A stretch of 64,000 bases of DNA, from positions 9,362,001 to 9,426,000 of the forward strand of contig OX388348.1 of NCBI GenBank assembly GCA_947579665.1, written 5' to 3'. The stretch comes from Sympetrum striolatum (Eukaryota; Arthropoda; Insecta; Odonata; Libellulidae). Under the pieces are notes generated by a model that had not been told where the DNA came from, searched no databases, and worked only from the letters and a program-made list of their open reading frames with translations. This document shows, piece after piece, positions 48,801-61,071 of this stretch (its first letter is position 1; each line of letters starts with the position of its first letter). Made by a program: the position numbers and the translations under genes.

Positions 48801-51800
48801 AAAATATCTAATCACGAAAAAATTAATTTTCCCGAAGGTGCTAAATGACCTTAGCCGTCGATGCACCATAAACTCAACACCTAACCTAACAACCTTTTTT
48901 TACTGCCTCTCCGATATCTTAGAATCCCGCCTTATCCTTCACTGTCGTCCGGTGGAAATTTGCTAATAAAATGATATCTGTACCCTGGATATTGATAAAA
49001 TATCAGCTTCACGACCTATAAAAGAACTTTTCTTGATCGTTTTCTACTACCAAAAATCACTGTTCTTTCTTGAATAAACTAATTACCACTGTGATGTATA
49101 CCTCACCTGTCTCCCCGTTTTCTCAAACATATGATTTGGTTTAACAACTTTGACCAGAATTTGAGATTATTTCTCTATCAAATTATATTTGTTTTTTCGT
49201 GGTGAAAGTGTACCTTCGATTTAAATTCAGTATTCAGTGTAGTATATATTTGAGATTTCAAGCGAATGCTCTTGCCGAGCGGAGTTTTGAATCGTTCGAA
49301 GATAGGTCGAATTAATCCCAATCTTTGGATTTCTCTACAGATAATCCTTTCCAGCGAATCAGAACTTACTAATTATGAGAACTCTCTGTTAATTATTTCT
49401 GAATTTCTGAGGATGGGCGATACCATCATCAGTTGATCATTTCATCAGAATAAACATTAATTCACCAGCAGTTTTATGCTCGCAAAATAAACTGTAAACT
49501 TATTCATAAATGGTATTATGTTTGAGATAATAATACTTTTTCCATCTGAAAAAATTAAATCATCATCATTTACGTAAATCTAATTTTATGTTGATGCGAC
49601 GTACCTAAACTTCTCATCGAATCCGATCCATTATATGTTTTAGAAACTGGTCTTGTTTTGATACGCAATAAGTTTGCCTGGTTCAAGTGAAAGGAGAATT
49701 ACGGCGTTTAGTTTGAATAAAATGAGCAGCTTGGCGTGCACTTGATGAAACATTCGTGGCTCAGGCGTTTTTTCTCGTCTCAAGAAGAAACGTAGGATTG
49801 TGTGACAATGTTTGCTCATCGCATTCCCTTTAATGTTCAGGGAAATAAGAAGAAAGAAGCTCGAGATGAAGTCATGCGCAATATCTAAGAAGTTTTAAAA
49901 CCGGCAATTGACGAATAAAACAAGAGAAACATCAAATTAATCTATTGCTACATCGTTGGAGGTTTTTTGCATGAAACTCTCTTCATCCAGCTTTAATGTT
50001 ATTTAAAATACCGAGAGGTTATATCTACAAAAGAATATTATTCTGATGAAGGAAATAAATAGAATGTTGCAATTAAAACTTGGTATCAACAATTTCACCG
50101 AAATTCGCTGGTGAAATTTACTTTGGCAATAGGGATTACTAATTGTCAACTCTTGAAATCAAATTATCTTTCATCGAAGCTCACGAGTTTTTGATTTAAT
50201 TTTTAGGTTATACTCGGCTGTTTTACCCTCATCTCCGAATCAAAATTGATTTAAATTTATTTCTCCTTCCTCTTATTGTTATAACTGAAGCGTAAACCTC
50301 GGTGATTCCGAAATGCAAATGGGTTACTCTTCCTATATTCGGTCATTAAAGATGCCTCCCTCGTGCTCCTCTCGCTTTAATTAATTCCGGAAATAGAGAG
50401 GCGCACGGATACCGCCGCTCCCATTTCCTTCCAAACATCTGACTGTCGCAAAATGCGCTCCTGTCGGCGCCCAATCGAAACATCTGTGCATTGTTACCGC
50501 TCGTATTGTTGATCCCGGAAGCGTGGCGTGCTTTCATTTCGTTTTTAATGGAAACGCGTGCCAGGTGAGCGAGGAGGGCTGTAGTGTGGGCGTCGTCCGT
50601 CATAAGTGGGTGGCAGCATCGTCGACTCACTATGGAACAAGGTGATTTTGTTGTCTTAATGAAGAAACCTCATAAGGAGTTTTGCTTCTTTCTTCTACAA
50701 CCAATTAAATATAGATCTGCTTCGAATTTACGTCCATACCAGAGGATCTCGGAGATGTATGACATACCATGAGGTGGATCGTAATAATATATGAACTTCA
50801 ATCTAAAATACAAAATATTTATACTACCCTACCAATTATGTATAAGGTATAATTATTTAAGTTTTACGTCAATGTATTATTTAACTACATGAGTATCTGT
50901 ACAGTTTAATAAGTATTTAATTAAAATGATAAGTATGAACGGAATAATCGGATATATAACAGCTCTTTCGTAGAGACTAGATTCGTTGCTAAGTCAAAAA
51001 TGGTTATGTAACCAAAAACGAATTATAGGAAAGACGCAAAAGATTGTTAAGTATTTTGTTGAATGTCCTCAGTTCTACTATAAACGCAAGGAGCAAATAT
51101 TTCTAAATGCATAAAATCAATAGATCTATCATAATATGATCATGAAAGAGAATGCAATTCATGTTGTCGTTGACAATCGTGTCTCCTCTACAGTAAATGA
51201 GATAGCGGAATCTTTCTGAGCTCCATAATAACCTAGATCACTAGTTTGTATTAATTACGAAGAAGAAGCCCATAGATCACGTTAATCAAAGAAATAGTAA
51301 AATAAACTGTGCGCCATCGAAAGCACATCGGATTATTACTTTAACTATAAAAGGAATCTGTTACACGATTTGTATGAAAGGGAAGTCCGCTGCTGTCCAT
51401 CCTGGTCGGATATTCAATGCGCGTTGCAATTTTCCACTCCGCTTTACACTATTCCTTTCCCTTTTTCTTATCTAATTTTATGCAAAAGGGTTCTGGTACG
51501 GCATACGCGCAAAAAAGTGCTAGGTTTAAAAATTGAACACCATCTTCAGCTTAAAATTTAAGTAAACCTTAATAATTATTTTATTTCCAAATATTAAACG
51601 AAGAGGGTAATTTTACTCTCTATTAGTGTTGAATGAAAGTTCCTTATATTTCTACCCTATTTTCAGACGTTATATTTAATTATCATTGTTGTATCTTTTC
51701 CTAAATTGTAATCTTAGGAATAATTGATCTGTGTTCTTTGAAGATGTTTTTTCCTCTGCCTTTTCCTCGTTTTCCAGGTTCGAGCTCTCAAAATCATATT

Positions 51801-52750
51801 TCCGATTATAAAATTTTTCTCGCGGTAGCAAACATTTGTTGTGTTAAAGCTTTACTGTGATGTGTTCATAATTAGACCTCTTTCAGCATCCCCATATTAT
51901 AATCTGAACATATTACTCAATTCATTGCAAGTTTGCGTTTGTATCATTTCTCTAAAACGCTGGAAAATATATTTTTAGACTATTTATTGAGGTGAAGAAG
52001 AAATTTCTTGAAAATAATTATACCATTAGAGTTTGAAACATTAAATACAATAGGCTTAGAAGAAGTGAAGTGGAAACAGAATGCTTCAAAGGCGAATATT
52101 GAATTTTAAAGAAAACCCGTAATATTCATCACTTCTGTCAACGTCCTCACCCGCTTTTCTTTAAATGAAAATGATCAGTCGCATTTCATGAAATCGAGAC
52201 GTATTATGAAAGAGAGATTAAATCATTAGTATTGCGACCTCACTTTAGATAAAGCAGAAATGTATTGATTTATGTCTAAAACTAAAGAATAGTCAATTAA
52301 TGCTCTTAGAAAACAACCCGCAAACTTTAGAATTCATTTTAACTGTCGTTGTCCAAATAGTTATTCGGCGTTGTCTTTGGCTCCCCTCTTCCACTTTCCT
52401 TTTAGCCCCTCTTTAAACAAGCGGTACATACCTTTGCATATCTCATGCCTCAACGAGTTTCTTTCTTTGATTGTGCTATTAATCTTCTCCAAATTATTCC
52501 CATTCTCCCCTTCCTGCTAATATGAATTTTATTTAGGTTTCATTACCATTCATCGTATCTTTGATAATATTATGTGAATTGGTAAATTGATAAGTAATAC
52601 GTAATATACCATTCGAATGTACCGCGGAATATTTTCGGAATCAACAAGTGTAGATTAGATTAATGTTTACCAGCATGACAAATCCCATCCATTATTTTTA
52701 GCAAATTAAGACCGTCTTGCGAGGAAAGCAAAACTTAGAAAAAGATAAGA
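45822..52750. other. Non-coding stretch
   Basis: About 7 kb with only short open frames. A GC-richer patch at 50.35-50.63 kb contains a GCCAG/GTGAGC donor-like site but no convincing exon. No transposon ends were recognised. Confidence 0.4.
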
Positions 52751-52792
52751 AAGTTGCCACAGGCAACTTAAAATAATAATTATTATTTTAAG
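52751..52792. repeat. Two adjoining perfect inverted repeats
   Basis: AAGTTGCC/GGCAACTT (8-bp stem, three-base loop, 52751-52769) is followed directly by a 26-base AT palindrome without spacer (CTTAAAATAATAA and its complement, 52767-52792). The two overlap by three bases, so only one can form at a time. Confidence 0.75.
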
Positions 52793-55700
52793 GTCATTAC
52801 AGGATAGACATCGGGTATCCCAAAGTAAATTTCTTTTCATCAGTTTTGCATACTTTCTCTAACACTCTTTTAGGCAAGCTCTGGCAGCGGAAAGAAAGCA
52901 TTCAAAATGTTGTGGAGCATATTGTCTTAATATTGTCTGTCTCAATGCTTTTGGAAATGACTTCACAACTCGCCTATTTCTTGCGTTGGATGTTGATGCT
53001 TCACTGCCACGTACCATTCAGAGTAACGAGCGAAGCCTCTGCAAACATCGCAGTACTTTCGGAAATCATTGACGTGCTTATGTCACGCGCCTTCCTAAAT
53101 CGTGTTTGGCGTGATGCCATCGTGGATTAGCTTCGTGATTTACGAGTGAGCAGTTTTCTCTGCAACCGTCGCTATTTAGAAGGGGCACGCTCATGTGCTG
53201 TTATGAAATTCCATCGAGGGCCTTACATGTTACTATGGTGCGTGTCAATTGGATGGAGCAATTGGAAATAAGGCCACATTTTCTAAAAATACGCATAAAA
53301 ATGCGCTGGTTTAAAACGAAGGACCAATCAGTGCTTCATCAAAAAGACACCTTATCCGCAATTGGTTTCTAATAGAAATTAGGTCTCTATGAGGCTTTTG
53401 TGATAATTAATTTTGGTAGCAATAAATATTTTAAGCTGTTTTTATGATTCGTGTAATCATGAAAAAACATGAATGATCATATTACGATAAATTGTATGTG
53501 AAAGTTCTATGTGTGCTACCTCTCCGTTTCCGAAGAGCATTTAAATATAGTCTTTCCTGTCCACAAAAATTAATTAAATATCAAAAACCAAATACTCGAA
53601 AACTGGCTTAAGATTGAAGAAATCATTTAAGAAATAATGAGTGAAGCAAAAGTAAAGAAGTGCTCAACAGTTGCAGAAACACTCGGAACAAAAGTCATTC
53701 TCATCGACAACAATATTCAGTAAAAAAGCTGTGAGATGAATAAATGACGAGGCTGCAAAGATGAGGGTGGATGTTGGAGATAAGGAATGAATTGGCGAAG
53801 ATAAGTGAAATAATTCCAAAACAGATGCATTTAAATATTGTATTTGATTCCTTTGATAATATGAGTTGGCTACCACTTGCTTAAATGTAATTGCTTAGAA
53901 GAAAGCGGAGATCTGAAAATCAAGCGCATCAACTCGAAAAGTACTTTTAATGCTTCCCCATACAGTTCAGGTTCAATATATGTGGTAAATTTCGGAGAAT
54001 GTGCTTCTTTAGAGTTTCCTTTCAGATCAATTCGAGGTGACGGAGATTCTGAATTGCTTTTTCTAGAGTTTGCGAAGCTTGTATTGTATCTCGTTTCTGC
54101 CGAGTTAAAGTTTTCAAATGAAGAAAAAACTGACGAGTGGAATTCACGGAAGGAATTTTGTTATTCGATTTGGTTGCCATTGACACTATTTGTGGCTTAT
54201 GCTCCGTAAGATTATATTTCCCTTTTTGCCTTAATTTAGTGCAGCTGAATATCTAGGTAATGGGTTGGTTAAAGAATGTATAAATACTATAGGTAACACT
54301 TAGGCGAGGGTACGCTCTCATCTTAATAGTGTTCACTCTCTGATGGATCCAATCCCACTTCAGCTCCTGGGGCTCTTCAAATCGCACGACTTTTGGAAAT
54401 TCCATTTTCCAAGAGAAAATGCTTTTTAAACTGCGAAGATGTGATTTTCCTTGGTCGCACGCTCTTACGTGCAAAACCACCTAGACCCATTTCCTTAAAG
54501 CTTATTTATATAATAGCGATTTTATTCAAAGACGTCTTGTCTCTTTGAATTGATTCAACTCTTATCTCCTATGTTAGTATACTTCTAATAGCCCTCTTCC
54601 GTCTTGGTTATTGTTGGAAAATATTTTATAAAATATTCGCTTTATTGCATAAGCAATAAATCTCCGAAAACCCACTTCGCTGATAGTCGCCAACTCGTAA
54701 TTGACGCGTTCGATAAATTAATGGAATCAAAAACGCATCAAAATAGAGTAAACGACAGACAACCAGAATAATTTAAATAGATCGGTCGCATCTTCAGGTG
54801 AGAAATCATTTTTAGGGTGGCTCCTTCACACCTCAGTATGTCAACTCTTTGACAAAACCGATTAAATTAAATATTTTTTCCGGTCGCTTATTTGAGACAA
54901 ATGTCACATTGAATGCTTGATTCATTAACAGGCACATTTATCTGTCTGTCGATTTTATTGATCGTACTTTTTTTTGCAGCCGTTTAATTAGAAGAGTTTT
55001 TGTTGGAACAAATGGAAACCCTTGAAAAAACGTCGCCGAACCCAGTAACTATTATTTCATCTGTACTATTACTACTCTGCTGTTACTACATAACTATTAT
55101 TTTCAATTATATATTATTTCAGTTTTCTGGAAATTACGTATCATTGCTGCTTGTGTTAGACGTTCGTCCTTCGCCGCGCTTTGAAATCTATCTTCCTGAA
55201 ACCCTGGGGATAAATATTTCAAACTTACAATTATTAATTCCATCGGGAATCCACATTTTTAATGCATCAGGCTTCAGTTCAGAGAGTGCAATCGAATAGT
55301 AAGACAATACTTCACGATAAACATTTGACGCGCATTGTTTCTTTTTAATCAAATAAAATTATTCTGTACACAAGTAACGATTTTTTCCATCATCAAACTC
55401 TTCTTCGGTGTCTTGCGCTTCTTCCGACTGATTGGTACTTCTTTCTGATGGCATCTCACTCTTGTTGGAGCATGTAAATGTCGTATCTGAAACTCCGAGT
55501 CTTTTTAACTTGAATGAAGATCAGGAAATTTCCCTATCAGCTACGTCTTTTATACGTGTCCTTTATGAGACGGGTGGCAGCAAAAAAATTTACCCCTGAA
55601 CCTTCCATTCTGCCAATGTGAAATTAATACGACATAAAATCCTCAAATTCGTGAAAATTCAAAGTGACATAGCACGGTCGATTCCAACTCCATCTGCCGC

Positions 55701-58348
55701 CGACATGAAGATTTTTAGAATATTTTTAAGGTCAGAGATCTTTTTTATCCATGATGCTCATTCATTTCATTCTTTTGGTCTGGCGGTTTGACATTTACAG
55801 TCAACAGTGGCATTTTCGCAACTTCTTTCCGATTATGGTTCTGACTTCTAGAGGCCTTTTCTCTCTCCGAAATATATTTTCCTTTTGGGAAACCTATATT
55901 TCCCTTCGACATAAATTTGTTTACTTCGGAATATGTTTAGTATCTTTTTCTATCAATAGTAGTTCAGCAATTGTGAAACAATTAATAAAATTGGGTATAT
56001 TTCTTCTTTTATATATTAGTGAGTATAGAAAATATTGGAAGAATTATTTTTTAATTTTTACAAGCTAAAAAACTTAGATATGATAACCGTTATAACGTCC
56101 ATCAAAGATATATCAGAGAAGGAAAATTATCAGAGCTCTTGCAGAAGAATTAATAGTCAAAGATGTGTAAAAGAGAAGTGAAATTAGTCAAGAGATCTAA
56201 AGAGATAAACGGTAGAACCAACAACTTGAATGGATAAATATCGATCTATCGAAGCCCGGCAAAGTCAAAATTGCCGATTGTGAAAAGGAAAAGGTGAGCG
56301 AAACTGCTATGCAGGATACGTTTGTGGGCAAGTCGCGTGATACAATTTAAATGTAACTTCTACATTTACTCAGAGCATTCAGAAAGTATTTGTGTCAGTT
56401 GTTGTACAATTAATGGTTAATTTTTTTCCCCCGTGAGAATCCTTGCACATTCTAAAAATATACTCCCCTAACGGTCCATGGAAATATTTTGATTAATATT
56501 AATGGTTGAATACGCATTTCTTTCATGTAGGTTTTACATATTTTTGTGAGTAAAAATATTAATGTTGTTAATTGTAAGAGTAATTAAGCGAATGGCGCTT
56601 AGTAGACACCACGCGACCTCGAGCTCTTTTCCTGACCACCGAAGACGTTAAATTAGAGAGAAGCGCATTCACGGATCAATTAACGGAAGCGGAGCGAATG
56701 AAAATCGGCGAAAAAGTTTTGAGCCGAAAATTCGTCAGCATAGCTTCTCTAATCGCTGTCGTTTATGGAATTCTCTCTCGTGTACCGAATGGTTCTCGTT
56801 CTATGTTAGGCGATTCCAACGCCTCTACTATATCGATCCTTGCTGCGGACCAACTGCGCTGTTGCGTGCCCTTGGGCTGGATGATTCACTTCCAGAAATC
56901 TCCGGTGTAACTGAACCAAAAACGGGCGCTTAGCGAATAGATAAAATTTTTCCTATAAATTGTGATAAACAAATTTGCATGACTTAGGATTCCGACATAA
57001 AATAATGCAATCTGGTTCCTTCAGTCCCTTCCTTTCTCTGACAACAATGTGTCATAATTTTCTTTCACCCTCTATCATTGCCGTACGGCTGCAGTATAAC
57101 GGACAGTGAAGCTGGTCACTAAAAGCAGTCTCTCGAGTATGCTGGGAATGGAATCCTAAGATCAACTTTACTTTCTAGTCAAGCTCGGCCTAAATTTCAA
57201 TGAAATTACCAATTTGTGGCAATTTTCTCCTGCAATTAAGAATCAAATTAATTAAACCATTCCAAGATATGTATATTTGATGGTTGGTTGAGGATGTGAA
57301 AAGAGCTCGTAATGGCCATTCATTGTAATGCAAAAAGTAATCAGCGTATTTAATAAGTCATCTAGTTAATTTCTTGAATATTCGAAGGATACCAGTCTTC
57401 TAACCAATATTAGTGTTCTTTCCTCAACAAATACTATTTAACTATACTACAAATGATATTTACAATATTTATACAACAAATGAGATATTAAATGTAATAA
57501 ATAGGTACATGCCTAACAGCAATGCTTTGCTATCACCAGCTGAAGTAATTGACAATAAGGGAAGGAGCTGCAATAGCTTAATTTTACTGAATTTGCCTCC
57601 TATTCTGGTCCCATAGGAGACATCATCCCTTCAGAGGCATAAGCATATGCCATATAAGTGGCATAATGAGGCTTGAATGTCAGTTTTCATCGCAAGTGGC
57701 ATCTGCTTTTCCAAAAATATTTGCTTTAATGAAACTAAAAATTAAAAGTTTTAATTATTTGTAAGTACTATTTCTTCTTCGATTTTTACAGACTAAAGAT
57801 ATTGACATTTTTTATCAGAATTCCAAAACTTCTCACAGAGGCAAAAATTCTCACTGAGGAGATTATTTGATTTGGAAAGAATTTATATCTGTAATGTCCA
57901 TGCGCGTGGGTCACTTTCGCCAGGTATTGCACTTCGATCAGAGAAAAAGTGTCAATACACACTATCTCTTGCAGTGAACAGGTATAAGAGGCATTTCCAC
58001 AGAGATAGATTTCCCTTAACAGAAAAGAGGAATGTATCTGTAGGCACTCAGTACCTCTTCAGAGGTTCAAAAAAAGTAAACATTCTGTTTATAATATTAC
58101 CCTTGCACCGCTCACTTTTTTGGCTTGAATGATAAGGGTATTCAATTAACTTTTGCTGATGATCGCACAATAAAAGGTATTGCAGAATAACATGAAATTG
58201 GAATATGATTGCTCAATTGAAGTAGACCAAGGGTTATCTATGTATTTTAATGAGAACTAATTTAGTGTTCTGTGTAGTTGAATTTTCTCAACTGAGTAAC
58301 TAAGTTAGCTAAGAATTTTAAGTGATGGACATATTTTCTTTCTTTTAG
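52793..58348. other. Non-coding stretch upstream of the Ig-superfamily exons
   Basis: No exon with signal-peptide character and a matching phase-1 donor was found, although one is required for the downstream gene. Open frames up to about 110 codons have no recognisable motif. The stretch is probably upstream intron or intergenic DNA. Confidence 0.4.
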
Positions 58349-58534
58349 CTCTGAGTGCCCCAGCTCCTGAGGAGGATGACTACGATTATGTTGGTGATAG
58401 TGAAAACTATGACGAAGAAGACGAGGATGAAGACAATTACACTGGACCACCCCCTGTTATCCATACGCAACCCATCAAGTTAGAACTGAAGCCTGGTTCC
58501 AATGCTCTTCTTCCCTGCAACATCTCTGATCTGA
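58349..58534 (+). CDS. Ig-superfamily adhesion protein (Wrapper/Klingon-like), exon A
   Basis: This is the first recognisable exon of a gene that continues past the window end. It follows a clean TTTCTTTCTTTTAG acceptor, enters with two bases of a split codon (phase 1) and ends before GTATGT. It encodes LSAPAPEEDDYDYVGDSENY, an Asp/Glu stretch, an NYT glycosylation sequon, then LELKPGSNALLPCNISDL. LPC holds the first (B-strand) cysteine of Ig domain 1 and is followed by an NIS sequon. The acidic stretch contains three tyrosines in sites typical for sulfation of secreted proteins. The whole set of exons gives three Ig domains and a fibronectin III domain, the known layout of insect Wrapper and Klingon, which are membrane-anchored neural adhesion proteins. 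The signal-peptide exon is missing from view. Other Ig-FN3 proteins remain possible. Confidence 0.85.
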
Positions 58535-59312
58535 GTATGTACTGATTTTATCCAACTTTGCTCTCTTGTCTTCAAAATTTAAGTAAGATATGCACATCAG
58601 TGCCAATTGAGTGGTTTCTTTTCAATCTGTGAGGTTTTAAATTTCATTCAAGCATTTCCATTAAGAGGATGATTTTTATTGCAGAGAATTCAAACTTCTA
58701 TAATTTGAAATTATCCTCATTCAAGTATTTTTTTAGTTGATTCAAACTTTGGTGAATTACAACTAAGATAAAATAAATTCACAAACTTCTGAAAATCCAG
58801 CAAGCAGTGCTAAAATGATGTCAAAGATGAAAGTGATCCATTTTCAAATTATTTAATCAATTAGAATCATATATTACTACTTATAGATTAGAAGCTATCA
58901 ATTATAATCATATATTACTGCTAAAAACAATGACAATTTTTAAATATTCTTACTTATTTGAAGCACTGTGAATTACTTAATTCCCATACTTAAAGATGCA
59001 GTTGGTACAATTCTATTTGTTCTACCTATTCAATTAATGGGAAAAGGTACCACCAGAAAGTACTCTTGGCTACCCTATCACTTAGTAGTCCATCTCTATG
59101 TTGCTTTTAGCATATTTTATTGGATTTATGAAGCAATCTTCTACTTTGAAGTCACATTTTCCTTTTTCCTCTGAAAAACCTGTACTTGTTAATATACTTA
59201 GTAGTTTACTCCCTAGAAGCCTTGTGCTAGTCAGCAAAAGTACTCAGTCAAAAATTATATTACTGTACCTTCTTTCTTAGGATAAAATAAAGGATGAATT
59301 TGTTTATTTCAG
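58535..59312 (+). other. Intron A-B of the Ig gene
   Basis: A 778-base AT-rich intron from GTATGT to TTTATTTCAG, phase 1. A 68-codon frame inside it has no recognisable domain. Nothing else was seen. Confidence 0.8.
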
Positions 59313-59516
59313 ATCCAAATATTGCTGTTATGTGGAAAAAGGGTAGCCGTACATTGTATTCTGACACAATACGTTTTGCTGCTCCAAAACGATATGAACG
59401 TAAGGATGATTATTCATTATTCATCAAAGATGTCACCACTGAGGATTCTGGAGAATACTTCTGTGAGCTTAGTACTCCCGATGCTATGCATGTCAGACAC
59501 CAAGTTTTTGTCTTTG
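59313..59516 (+). CDS. Ig-superfamily adhesion protein, exon B (rest of Ig1)
   Basis: Completes Ig domain 1. The C-strand tryptophan lies in VMWKKGSRTLYS. The E-F region YSLFIKDVTTEDSGEYFCEL has the D-x-G-x-Y-x-C signature with the second disulfide cysteine. The domain ends with RHQVFVF. The exon is phase 1 at both ends, with acceptor TTTATTTCAG and donor GTAAGT. The pattern of an edge strand plus RxxLYSDTIRF resembles V- or I-set domains of neural adhesion proteins. Confidence 0.9.
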
Positions 59517-59620
59517 GTAAGTGAATCCCATTAAATTTATCTTTAAATTGTATTTTATTTTACTTCTCAAATAGTTATATCTCAAATTCAATAATTGAAT
59601 CAAATATTTTAAAATTTCAG

Positions 59621-59742
59621 AGGCTCCAATCATTAAGAGCATCCGACCCGGTCCATCCCACATTATCCTGAAAGGATTGCCTCTAACTCTTGAATGTGAC
59701 ATTGAAGGATATCCAATTCCAACTGTAACTTGGACAAAGAAG
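59621..59742 (+). CDS. Ig-superfamily adhesion protein, exon C (first half of Ig2)
   Basis: Separated from exon B by a 104-base intron. It encodes EAPIIKSIRPGPSHII and then LPLTLECDIEGYPIPTVTWT, which hold the B-strand cysteine and C-strand tryptophan of a C2/I-set domain, with the GxPxPxVxW motif typical of such domains. It ends in phase 0 before GTACAG, so Ig2 is split across two exons. Confidence 0.9.
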
Positions 59743-59854
59743 GTACAGCAGAGAATAAACTCCCGTGATTTTTAATCATATATTGCCTATAAATCATTAG
59801 TAATTACCTTATTTATTGGAAAATTTCATGCATCATAATTTTAAGAAGGAAATA

Positions 59855-60273
59855 CAGGATGTCCGGATAAAAGGTATCCAGAATAAACTAATTATGTCTT
59901 GGAAAGTATTTATTATACACATGTCCTGTATGCGTCATTTGAAAGGAAACATCTCAAAGTTTTTTTTAAATATACAATTCGCTCCAACAATGAACAGAAA
60001 TCAACGCATTTGGTGATATTCGTCCATTGTTGGGGCTGGCTTCCTACAAGTAACAATGGCGACACCGCAGGAGAAGGTTACATGCGTGTTTTGGCTTGCC
60101 GAATTAATGTCTGTGTTAAATATACACCAAGGGTGCCCACATTGAAATTAATTAAGCAAATAACAAAACTTTCAGAGTTTTCCACTGTAATGCTGAAAAC
60201 CCGAAATGTTTATAATAAATACTTTCCATGATATAAATATTTAATTCTGGACACCATTCATCCAGGCACCCTG
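59855..60273 (+). mobile_element. Tc1/mariner-superfamily MITE in an intron
   Basis: The 419-bp element is flanked by TA on both sides (59853-59854 and 60274-60275), the target of this superfamily. Its ends are inverted repeats of roughly 70 bp with about four fifths of positions matching: CAGGATGTCCGGATAAAAGG at the left and CAGGGTGCCTGGATGAATGG from the right, including a shared GGAAAGTATTTATTATA block. A short remnant of the transposase start lies between the arms on the plus strand. It is therefore an internal deletion derivative of a once coding transposon and not a random MITE. Confidence 0.85.
60056..60145 (+). pseudogene. Remnant of a mariner-type transposase N-terminus
   Basis: ATG at 60056 opens MATPQEKVTCVFWLAEL, closely like the MAT..EK..CV.W..E start known from arthropod mariner-type transposases, where it begins the first helix-turn-helix of the DNA-binding region. 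The frame ends at TGA after 29 codons and the right terminal repeat follows soon after. The rest of the transposase, including the catalytic DDE/D triad, is gone. No function is expected. Confidence 0.6.
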
Positions 60274-60736
60274 TACTGAGAAAAAAAGTAGCCTAAATAG
60301 TTAAGAATTGGAACTTTAAACATTTTTGATGGTATGTCCAAATCTATTTTTGTTTAAAGCATTTACCTATGTAGCTATTGAAACATAGAGTCAACTTAAA
60401 ATTCTGAGATAAAGAACTATTTACAAACTTACATCACTGATAAATAAAATGTTAAGGTGAACATCAAGAATAATTAAGACTGCTTAATTTCAATGTCAGA
60501 AAATTACTTTTATTTTACTAATTACAGTTTATAGGTATTGCAATCAACAAAAATGTATAAAGAGTTTAAATATCAAATTGGAAATGAAAAGCTGTTAAGC
60601 ATTTTTTTAATTGAAAATTAATTTGGTTTTTTTCAATATATTTTAAATATTATAATGATTGATGTTTCTGATGCAACCAAGATTATTTTCACATAAAATG
60701 ATACAACATCCTTAATAATTTTATGTTTCCTATTAG

Positions 60737-60887
60737 GGAAAGCACCTTCCTAGTGGAGAAGAGAGTATAAAAGGAAAATCTATAACATTTGATTCAGTAA
60801 CAAGAAGACACAATGGCACTTATGAATGCTCTGCTGAGAATTCTTATGGAAAGCCTGCTCACGCTTCCACAGACATAATTGTCCAAT
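60737..60887 (+). CDS. Ig-superfamily adhesion protein, exon D (second half of Ig2)
   Basis: Continues Ig2 in phase 0 as GKHLPSGEESIKGKSITFDS and then TRRHNGTYECSAENSYGKPA. NGTYEC holds the second cysteine in the usual G-x-Y-x-C setting and is also an N-glycosylation sequon. The exon ends in phase 1 with VQ before GTAAGT. Like most C2/I-set domains of adhesion proteins, Ig2 closes with an AENSYG-type F-G turn. Confidence 0.9.
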
Positions 60888-60973
60888 GTAAGTTAACTAT
60901 GGCTTGATCAGAACTCTTGAATTGCTCTGTTTCATTTATGAGAATTTCTAATTTATTATCATATTTTTATTAG

Positions 60974-61071
60974 ATGCTCCAGAAATCCTTATTGAGAAGG
61001 AAACAGTGAACACAGCTGAGGGATATGAATCCGAATTGACTTGTACTGTTCATGCAGAGCCAAAAGCCAAG
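60974..61071 (+). CDS. Ig-superfamily adhesion protein, exon E (first half of Ig3)
   Basis: After an 86-base intron, the frame continues as YAPEILIEKETVNTAEGYES and then ELTCTVHAEPKAK, with the B-strand cysteine of Ig3. It ends in phase 0 before GTAAAA, a somewhat weak donor. The exon repeats the split seen in Ig2: phase 1 at the domain boundary and phase 0 within the domain. Confidence 0.88.

Larger units (their letters stand above)
59743..60736 (+). other. Intron C-D carrying a transposon insertion
   Basis: A 994-base phase-0 intron from GTACAG to TCCTATTAG. Nearly half of it is a Tc1/mariner-type element (59855-60273), listed separately. The rest is AT-rich without further features. Confidence 0.8.

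Noticed and set aside
48868..48890. CACCTAACCTAACAACC as insect-type telomeric repeat
   Set aside because: Only about two CCTAA units, which chance explains.
56698..56910. 70-codon frame in a GC-richer patch
   Set aside because: No domain, no signal peptide and no matching splice donor for the downstream gene.
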